From the NCBI RefSeq assembly GCF_021130785.1, contig NC_060210.1, positions 188,860,501 through 188,924,500 of the forward strand: a stretch of DNA of 64,000 bases, in the 5' to 3' direction. Below, piece after piece: positions 57,753 through 64,000 of this stretch. Each line of letters begins with the position of its first letter. Position 1 is the first letter of the stretch. The stretch comes from Homalodisca vitripennis (taxonomy: Eukaryota > Arthropoda > Insecta > Hemiptera > Cicadellidae). The notes under the pieces were generated by a model. The model was not told the DNA's origin, ran no database searches, and saw only the letters and a program-made list of their open reading frames with translations. Both the position numbers and the translations under genes were made by a program.

Positions 57753-58804
57753 TGTTGAAGTAATTTCTGGTTAGTGTTTTAGATTAGGAGTACTTTATGG
57801 AGTGTGCTTATTTTCATTGTGTACGGAATGAGCAATTAATTTAAAATCGCATTAAATTATTCCAGTATTTATGGAAAGTAAACTATACCATTATGGCTCA
57901 CCTAAAAATGTATAGACCTCGAATACAGGGCTCACCTCATGGCTTTCATAGAATTTGATAACAGCTATGGTAATTTTATTTACTTCTGAACTAAAATGTT
58001 ATGTCGTTAATTCTTCCCTTTTTGAATGCGTACTAAGAAAGGTATCCAACTATAGGGCATCGTCATACTGGCCTTACATGTGCACTAGCAACTATTAATT
58101 TTTTAACTATATAAAAACTAAGCTATATAAAGTTATTCTCAAATTTTTACAAACCTGTTATAGTCTCTTTTATAGTAACTTCCGTGGTCGTTCAATAATT
58201 CGTAATTAGTTTCGTATATGTAATTTGTCATTTAATTGAATGTAAATTTATGTATAAACATTTAAAATCAATAATGTATTCACATCTAATCTGCGAATAA
58301 AGTATTAGACTAGAAATTAACAGTTCGTTTTTACTGCAGAAAAATTCAAAAATATTGTTTCACATTTCATTTTCTAACTCTCAAAGATAACGGTCATGTG
58401 AAACGATTCAAGACGAAAGGTCGTATATATTCATCTCTCTGACAAATAAAGAACAAAGTTTGAGGTGTCCAAAGTTACAGTCGATCTGTAACAATTTGTG
58501 GGAAAGGTGAAGGTCGACTCAGCCACGATCAAAGTTGAACGGCCCGGGGAGGGTTGTTACTTATCGGTCTCCAATAAGACTGGTGGCTGCCTTGTCCTTT
58601 GACACACGAACCACCCTTATCTCTGTGCCCTTTGACATTTGGAGCGTCATGAGATCGAACGACTTTTCATTTTATTTTATGACTACGCAAGTAATTAAGG
58701 GTTGGTTTGTTATTGACTTTATTCAAAATATAAGCTGCAACTTAAAATAAAATACCCTATCCGTAAAGTTTTAAAACTTAACTGGCTGTTAAATTAATTG
58801 ATAT

Positions 58805-58862
58805 TATTATGGTGTCCCTCTGGGATCAATATTGGTGCCAGTTCTCTTCCTTATTTATGAAG
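58805..58862 (+). pseudogene. LINE reverse transcriptase relic
   Basis: One frame reads YGVPLGSILVPVLFLIYE, matching the conserved GVPQGSILGPVLFLIY block just before the catalytic Asp pair of Jockey/CR1-type RT, with two substitutions. Flanks give only weak continuation. The identification rests on this single block. Confidence 0.65.
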
Positions 58863-59487
58863 AGTTCATGATGGTCCACTGGGAAGAAAGTATTTCAATA
58901 TGACAATAACTGACAGTCAAAGTGAACCTCCAAGTTCTGATATAACTAAAAAAACTCCTTCCAGATTTTATGTGCAAATTTTGATCTGGACAATTGAAGA
59001 TGCTTAATAGTTTTCATTAACTGACATTATAAAAAATAAATGCAAATCATTTTAAAATGTAAAAATATATATTAATAGTTATAAACACAGAAATGGTTTT
59101 TTAACGTGTACTTAGCTCTTAAACTCTAACTTTTTTAAGTTATCATAATATTACTGAAACTTAATAAACATAGTTGAATATGTAATTAGGTAATCTGACG
59201 TAAGTCTACAGAATGACAGTGGCCTTGAATGAAGCGCTGCCGCTATTGATTCAGATATGCTAATACACAATTGTACAGCAGACGGGATTGCTGGCATACT
59301 TGTGATTGCGAGTCTGGAAAGTTATGAAAAGTTTGCTGCCGTCACACATAAATTGCTCGCTAGCGACAGAAATGTTGCATAAATAAAGCAACGTGACCTA
59401 CTTAGCGCAGAGAACGTGACTTTTATCAGCACGAGACCATGTTAAAGTTCACACATATTTAAAAAGGTTTTCTGGGTAATTTACTTT

Positions 59488-59655
59488 TATAAATTTTGTC
59501 AAAAATCTGTTCCAAATTAGAACTTTTTGTAAGTCTTTAATTTTAGAGCTGATTTGTGTAAACAAGAAATAGTAATACTCTAAGCTCATATTTGTTATCT
59601 TATAATACATTTCTGAAGATTCTAGTAAAATTTTGGATTGAAATAAGAAAAATAT
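59488..59655 (+). repeat. 167-bp direct repeat, copy 2
   Basis: See 57586-57752. Differences include acagct/agagct, tattct/tactct and gtttcc/gattct. Confidence 0.9.
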
Positions 59656-60357
59656 GAAGTATTTACTCTACAGTAAATTGTACACTTCATCGTTCTTGTT
59701 AGTAAAATATTGTTACATGTATAAAATTATACCGTATAATTTATGTTATTCTTGGAATTTTCCAGATATATGCGTTGAGTTTAGATGGTTAAAATGTAAC
59801 TAATGAAAGCCTTATAAAATTAGCTTATTATTTCAAGTTAGTATTTGAGAAGTTTTTTTAATTCGCATCTTTTCAATGACTCGTGAAGGGTGCAACTGAA
59901 AATGTTTAAATATAAATTTGAACCCTGTAAGAAATTAAAACAGTCAAGATTTTTACTTAAAGTTAGTCATTGACTTGTATGACTGAAAAGAATAATAGGG
60001 TTTCTGTCATTGGCTGTAGTTATATTGTTACAAAAATTGACCACTTCGGTTCAAGGATTGAAATGTACCCACTTCCAAAGATGCCAATAGACCTGCGGAG
60101 TTATCCCACTGATTTCCTGGAGTAGTGGTATTAGGAATTGGTATTAGGATTTTTGAGACCATTGCCTCCAAGAGGGACATAGTTCCAGAACCGAATACGA
60201 AATTAAACGTTACATGGCAATTCTGGAGAAATTCGTAGTAATTGTAAAAAATGCATGTCTGCAAATTGCTTTGTCTGGCTTTTACATATAGCTTTATATT
60301 TAAACTTCAAAAATGATTTCCTGGTCAGATACTTGTCCACCACCATGAAACACTTAC
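59656..60357. other. Unassigned stretch downstream of the Kazal gene
   Basis: A minus-strand open frame at 60028-60264 has a Ser/Thr/Pro/Asn-rich reading (PIPNTTTPGNQWDNSAGLLA) and somewhat higher GC, but no recognised domain or good splice borders. Confidence 0.35.
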
Positions 60358-60403
60358 GTGGGGAAAGTTCTATCGAAATAGGTTCAACAGTATCAGGAAA
60401 CAT
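60358..60403 (-). CDS. Candidate 46-nt exon
   Basis: A pyrimidine-rich acceptor (ending 'tatttccacag') precedes 60403 and a consensus donor, C|GTAAGT, follows 60358. The 46 nt are open in one frame, starting MFPDTVEP and ending IELSP. It lies 310 bp downstream of the Kazal stop codon on the same strand. Direct joining to the first Kazal exon would bring an immediate stop, so it is not simply part of that mRNA. Both splice sites look good, but so short a segment can arise by chance. Confidence 0.25.
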
Positions 60404-60709
60404 CTGTGGAAATACATAAAAAAGGAATATAAAAACAGGTCAATTGATATAACCTCCTCTTTATTGAAGTTGTTTAACAAACTAGAAGACTTTAGTACTG
60501 TTTAGTCTAACTTTTAATTCTGGTTTATTAATAATACTCATCGGCTTATTACATTGAATTGATATAATGAAACATTTTTCTCATTTTTAGTTTTAGAAAG
60601 TGTAAAATTTACAACCCATAGGACTCTTGCATTCACTGAATATTCATTAAATTCTTTTAATTTAAATAGTATACTTGTGTTTCTGATGAATTAAATCATC
60701 AACATTTCT

Positions 60710-60762
60710 TTATTTAGAACTGCGATCAAACAGGCAAGGGCCAAAGTGGCTCAGTTTGTAAT
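60710..60762 (-). CDS. Kazal-type inhibitor gene, last coding exon
   Basis: A strong acceptor (pyrimidine run 'catttttctttttcag') ends at 60763. The exon starts with two bases that complete the codon left by the phase-1 donor at 61934, then reads YKLSHFGPCLFDRSSK to a TAA at 60712-60710. Its Cys supplies the sixth Kazal cysteine, 13 residues after the fifth. 'AATAAA' overlaps the stop, giving a possible poly-A signal. The match in phase and in the missing cysteine is what ties this exon to the one at 61934-62080; the intron between is about 1.17 kb. A short tail after the last Cys is normal for single-domain secreted Kazal peptides. Confidence 0.7.
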
Positions 60763-60763
60763 C

Positions 60764-61933
60764 TGAAAAAGAAAAATGTTAAAATATTAAACCAAATTAG
60801 TAGTGCATAAATTAGACGTTACATTAAAATGTGTGCAACTCCATTTTATGTTTAGACTAAAATTACATAGTTATCTCTTATTATTATACTGAATCCATTA
60901 CTCCTTTCATAAAAAATATTAAATATATTTTAGGAATATATTCAATAACATATTTAATAGTTTATAAATTAGTTTTAATACTATAATCATTATATTAAAC
61001 ATTAATTCAGCATTATAATTTATATATTTCCTGAATTTTATTTCACTAATTAAGATATTTTCTCAAAAAGGTGATTATAAATATCAGCCACTAACGTTTT
61101 AGTCCATAACAACACTATAATATGTTTAAAAATTAAAATTATTAGTGGGAGAACTTCTTTTACTCCATACACTACTACGGTTATAACTTCAAATACCGGA
61201 GGGCGTCACAAGATTTCAAATGTTAATGTAAATTCATAGATTAATTAACATCAATTTGATCTACAAGACCCATAATTATTATTATTGATATCGAGATAAA
61301 GATATTTTAATATATTTATTGATCAAGTTCTTATTTTTGTAAAGTGAACTTTGTCATAAATTCTGTTCAGATGTATATTGAACAACAAATTGATCTACAC
61401 ACATATTACTAATTAAATATATACAATTTGAACCAGCATAGGCGCTTCTGTTCTGTATTGAATTAATTGCCTATAGCTAGAACAAAATTACTTCCTTGAT
61501 AAAGAACTGTAATCTTCCCCTAATACAGGGGCCAAGGCCAAAAATATTTAAATTGTTTATGATATGTTTCTCTATATCAAATTTTTTAATCCCTCGAATT
61601 CTTGTAAAATAATCTGTACATATTTGTTATCGTTGTCAGTATATTCATCGTTGAAAACTGTTATTTTTAACATAAAACACTTCAAGGAGAGCACAGATTC
61701 CGGTCTTCGAAACTTGGTGTTTATTTACCGTATCACTTAGGGATAGCTTATATCCGTAAAAATGTATTGTAAGTGCAAGGATCAGTTCTTCTCTAATGCT
61801 CCCGCCCTAACTGTTACCAATGATTGTATTAGTTACACAGAAGATAATTCATCCATTCGGATGAAGTGTGCTGATTTTTCTTTACACCATCAAAATACAT
61901 TTTTTTATGTCTATGAAGAAAGTGGATACGCAC
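60764..61933 (-). other. Putative intron of the Kazal gene
   Basis: AT-rich sequence lies between donor TCAG|GTGCGT (GT at 61933-61932) and the acceptor at 60763. Nothing else is recognised inside. Confidence 0.5.
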
Positions 61934-62080
61934 CTGATTTATTGAGGCATATATCATCCACAAATGCACAATAGCCCGAGAAAGTCTTCCCGGAGTGTTT
62001 ACTTGGGCTAAACGCACAAACTTTCTCATTGACGTTTTCAGTACATGGAAGTTGACAGATATCTGTTTTACTCAGTACAC
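61934..62080 (-). CDS. Kazal-type inhibitor gene, central exon with five cysteines
   Basis: A 147-nt exon lies between an acceptor 'acagcag' and a donor TCAG|GTGCGT. It is phase 1 at both ends, as usual for shuffled extracellular modules. Of 49 residues, Cys stand at 9, 13, 22, 38 and 45 (C-x3-C-x8-C-x15-C-x6-C). VCAF and GKTFSGYC occupy the places of the Kazal signature VCG/A...G-T-Y/F-x-N-x-C. With the Cys in the next exon the pattern is complete. Kazal domains are secreted serine-protease inhibitors; the single-domain layout resembles the insect vasotab-like or short Kazal group, some of which are salivary or epithelial. The extra residues between Cys 3 and 4 are longer than usual, so the inhibitory loop cannot be predicted. 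The signal-peptide exon is not found and may lie beyond 64000. Confidence 0.72.
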
Positions 62081-62346
62081 CTGCTGTATAACTCAATCGT
62101 GTCAATAAAATAATATATCAGCTGTCTGGGATCACATTTTATTTTTAAGACTTAAGCAGAAAGGTTAACACGCATTTGTCATGTTCTGGATCATTGCAGC
62201 AGCTCAATTGATTAGAGAACACATTTTGACGTCTCCAGTGTGGTGGTGAGACAGATGTGTTCTCAACACCCTGACATAAACTAAGAATGGTTTAAGATGT
62301 GGTCTAAAAGAAGACCAAAGCGTTCTCTTTCTCTGGGTCTTATGTG

Positions 62347-62349
<3 letters not shown>

Positions 62350-62414
<65 letters not shown>
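62350..62414. repeat. (AT)n microsatellite
   Basis: A pure TA run of about 32 units, in the region upstream of the Kazal exon. Confidence 0.97.
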
Positions 62415-62418
<4 letters not shown>

Positions 62419-62699
62419 TTAAGCCTTTACAAAAAAAAAATTATGGAATTTTACTAAATTTCATTGAGGTCTTGCCAAAACACTAGTAAAAGCCTATCGT
62501 TTGGTTCTAAAGGTATTTTCCAGCCTCTATGCTACAGGCAGGGGCTGAAAAAAGGGAGGTGGCAAGTAACTATTTTAATTCCGATAATCCAGAGTACAAA
62601 AGGAATGGCTGTTGCCTGAATTTTAAACAAAATATTTCTCCAAAGAAAACAATTTCCTCATAATCGGTGAAAAGTAAGTATGTGTAATTTAACCGTGTA

Positions 62700-62907
62700 C
62701 AGTTAGAGCTAAGAAGCCCTATTTAACACTTAACTCAGGGACCAACGGCTTAAATGTGATTACGAACTACCGCTAAGAGCTCAGCAGACGGGCAAAGACA
62801 TGATCCTTTCTGTCGCTCAGCGGCCACTCATCCAAGCAGCAGCCACGCACGACGTTGCTTGATTCGGTTATCTTGCGATAACCGCCATGTCGGCTACACT
62901 GCGCCAT
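62700..62907 (-). repeat. 5S rRNA-like SINE, copy 2
   Basis: The minus-strand head starts at 62907 with 'atggcgcagtgtagccgaca', then the hairpin GGTTATC-GCAA-GATAACC, then 'gaatcaagcaacgtcgtgcg' and 'gctgcttggatgagtggccg'. This copy is closer to 5S than copy 1: the last block corresponds to '.tacttggatgggtgaccgct'. The tail 'gggcttcttagctctaact' is shared with fragments at 21400 and 34750. It lies in the presumed first intron of the Kazal gene. Confidence 0.7.
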
Positions 62908-63855
62908 TTGCAACATGGGCAGAGGTAACATTAACATGGATGGACCCAGGGCCCGGGTATTTTATTCTGTCGATCTCTATGGTCTAACCTTCAGAATAAG
63001 TGTAGGGTTTCTTTCTAATGTAGCTGAGTTCTGCAAAAGTAATCGTGTCCCTTTCAGCTAAATAAATCAGCTGATTTGTCCTTTCCTCCCAAACATTACT
63101 CAACAATTCCCTATGTTTACATGGAAACAATTCTTTGCCTCTATAAGCTATTGAATTTTACAGAGTGATTCCGTTATTTGTTTTGACAGTCCTATGTTCA
63201 AAAAGCTTATTTTAACACCAAAGTGAATTATAAATTAGTGTTACGTTTCCTTACGGAAGAATAATTATTAGTTGGTTTTTTTTATCGTGATAAAAAGTAT
63301 CGTTCAATACTCGTATTGAAATTGTAATCAACTAATTGTTACCTTAAAATTTAGGCATAGCTGTTCCGGGAGTGGGGTTAGTGCAATACTGCATAGAACC
63401 AAAGCCTGAAACGTCATGTGGGTACCCCAAAGTAGCAGCTCGGGCATGACAAGGCTGGGGAGGTAAGCTTTTGCATGCATTTCCGTATCAAAATTCTGCA
63501 CTAAAGGTTCAATGTTTCACCTTAATAATCAGTGGGAAGGAACATTCTAAAACAGGTTTCACACACAGTTCTCTCTGAATACAGGTTACAGTAAGAAGGC
63601 AGTTCTCCTGATGAAGCCAAGATCAGAATAGGTTGTGGCAGACGGAGAACTTTTGCGATGGCGGAGGCACGAGTGGTGAATGCCTTGACAACCACTAACG
63701 CCAGTCCTGGTCATTCCTTCCTACTTTATGACAATTCTTCACAGCTACCTTAGAGACAGTTCATGAATGGAACAGCTGATTCGTTACGCCGAAAGGAGAT
63801 CACGGCAGGTGCACTTCAGGAATCTGTCTTGATTTTAGATCTCTGGAGTTTTACA
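62908..63855. other. Unassigned stretch
   Basis: There is no supported gene. It includes a moderately GC-rich part at 63600-63800 that may belong to the possible Penelope-like fragment downstream. Confidence 0.4.
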
Positions 63856-63857
63856 TT

Positions 63858-63985
63858 TGGAGGTATTCTACTTTCTACCTAAAGAGATACGTGGACGATA
63901 TCGCCACAGTTATTACTACCACGATGACTAGTGAGTGGTTACTTGATCAAGTTATGATGAGAATGTTATTGTGGATGAGATACTG
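63858..63985 (+). pseudogene. Possible Penelope-like RT fragment (YVDD)
   Basis: One frame reads 'FYIWRYSTFYLKRYVDDIAT' and continues VITTTMTSEWLLDQ, with no stop to near the window edge. RYVDD after an aromatic/basic stretch is the catalytic block of Penelope-like reverse transcriptases (usually W.RYVDDIF). No other RT block was found upstream in this frame, so it is either a short relic or a chance match. The edge of the window prevents a decision. Confidence 0.3.
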
Positions 63986-64000
63986 ATTTTTATTGTCTAT

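Noticed and set aside
60028..60264. Frame considered as a Kunitz-type domain next to the Kazal gene
   Set aside because: Cysteine pattern does not fit Kunitz in any frame.

Overview
The window looks like an AT-rich, repeat-dense stretch of arthropod, most likely insect, nuclear genome. The signs are spliced exons with GT-AG borders, long non-coding stretches, microsatellites, tandem satellites, Tc1/mariner-type elements, LINE retrotransposons with microsatellite tails, tRNA-like and 5S-like SINEs and many foldback/MITE elements. No operon, CRISPR array, rRNA gene or intact tRNA gene was seen. Hemiptera is a guess from the repeat types and is not established.

Host genes are sparse. The best supported are: (1) a first coding exon on the minus strand at 3649-3963, ending in a consensus donor and preceded by a GC-rich putative promoter; (2) a two-exon 3' part of a secreted Kazal-type inhibitor gene on the minus strand (62080-61934 and 60762-60710), with matching intron phase and all six Kazal cysteines. 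Weaker exon candidates lie at 12887-13003 (+), 19566-19841 (-), 36777-36880 and its duplicate 44434-44528 (+), 46330-46635 (-) and 60358-60403 (-).

Layout. 1-4.4 kb: a minisatellite in the putative first intron, then the first exon and its promoter. 4.4-29 kb: mostly repeats. These include two copies of a GGTCAG-ended MITE with perfect 8-bp target duplications (one nested in an older MITE), a TTAA-flanked foldback element, a mariner transposase fossil, other interspersed repeats, (CA)n, a coiled-coil pseudogene and an 89-bp tandem repeat. 29.9-32.3 kb: a complete but inactivated Tc1/mariner-like element with about 450-bp terminal inverted repeats. 33.6-35 kb: two SINEs. 34.2-48.3 kb: an old tandem segmental duplication (copy A 34.2-41.9, copy B 43.4-48.3) split by a LINE fragment and a 35-bp satellite. 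Copy A has gained a LINE and a SINE; copy B has gained a Tc1/mariner-type MITE and a small foldback. Each copy preserves the other's empty site. 48.3-51.8 kb: a long endonuclease + reverse transcriptase LINE next to a poly-C tract. 52-56 kb: an interspersed repeat copy, a cluster of GTTGGGCCAAC-like motifs, (CT)n and an 85-bp tandem repeat. 57-64 kb: a duplicated 167-bp segment, a LINE relic, the Kazal gene, (AT)n, a second 5S-like SINE and a possible Penelope-like RT fragment at the edge.

No undescribed functional system could be demonstrated. The most intriguing signal is a 65-bp segment that is identical in duplication copies A and B although the flanks have diverged clearly. It reads as the same open exon, behind a conserved AG acceptor, in both.
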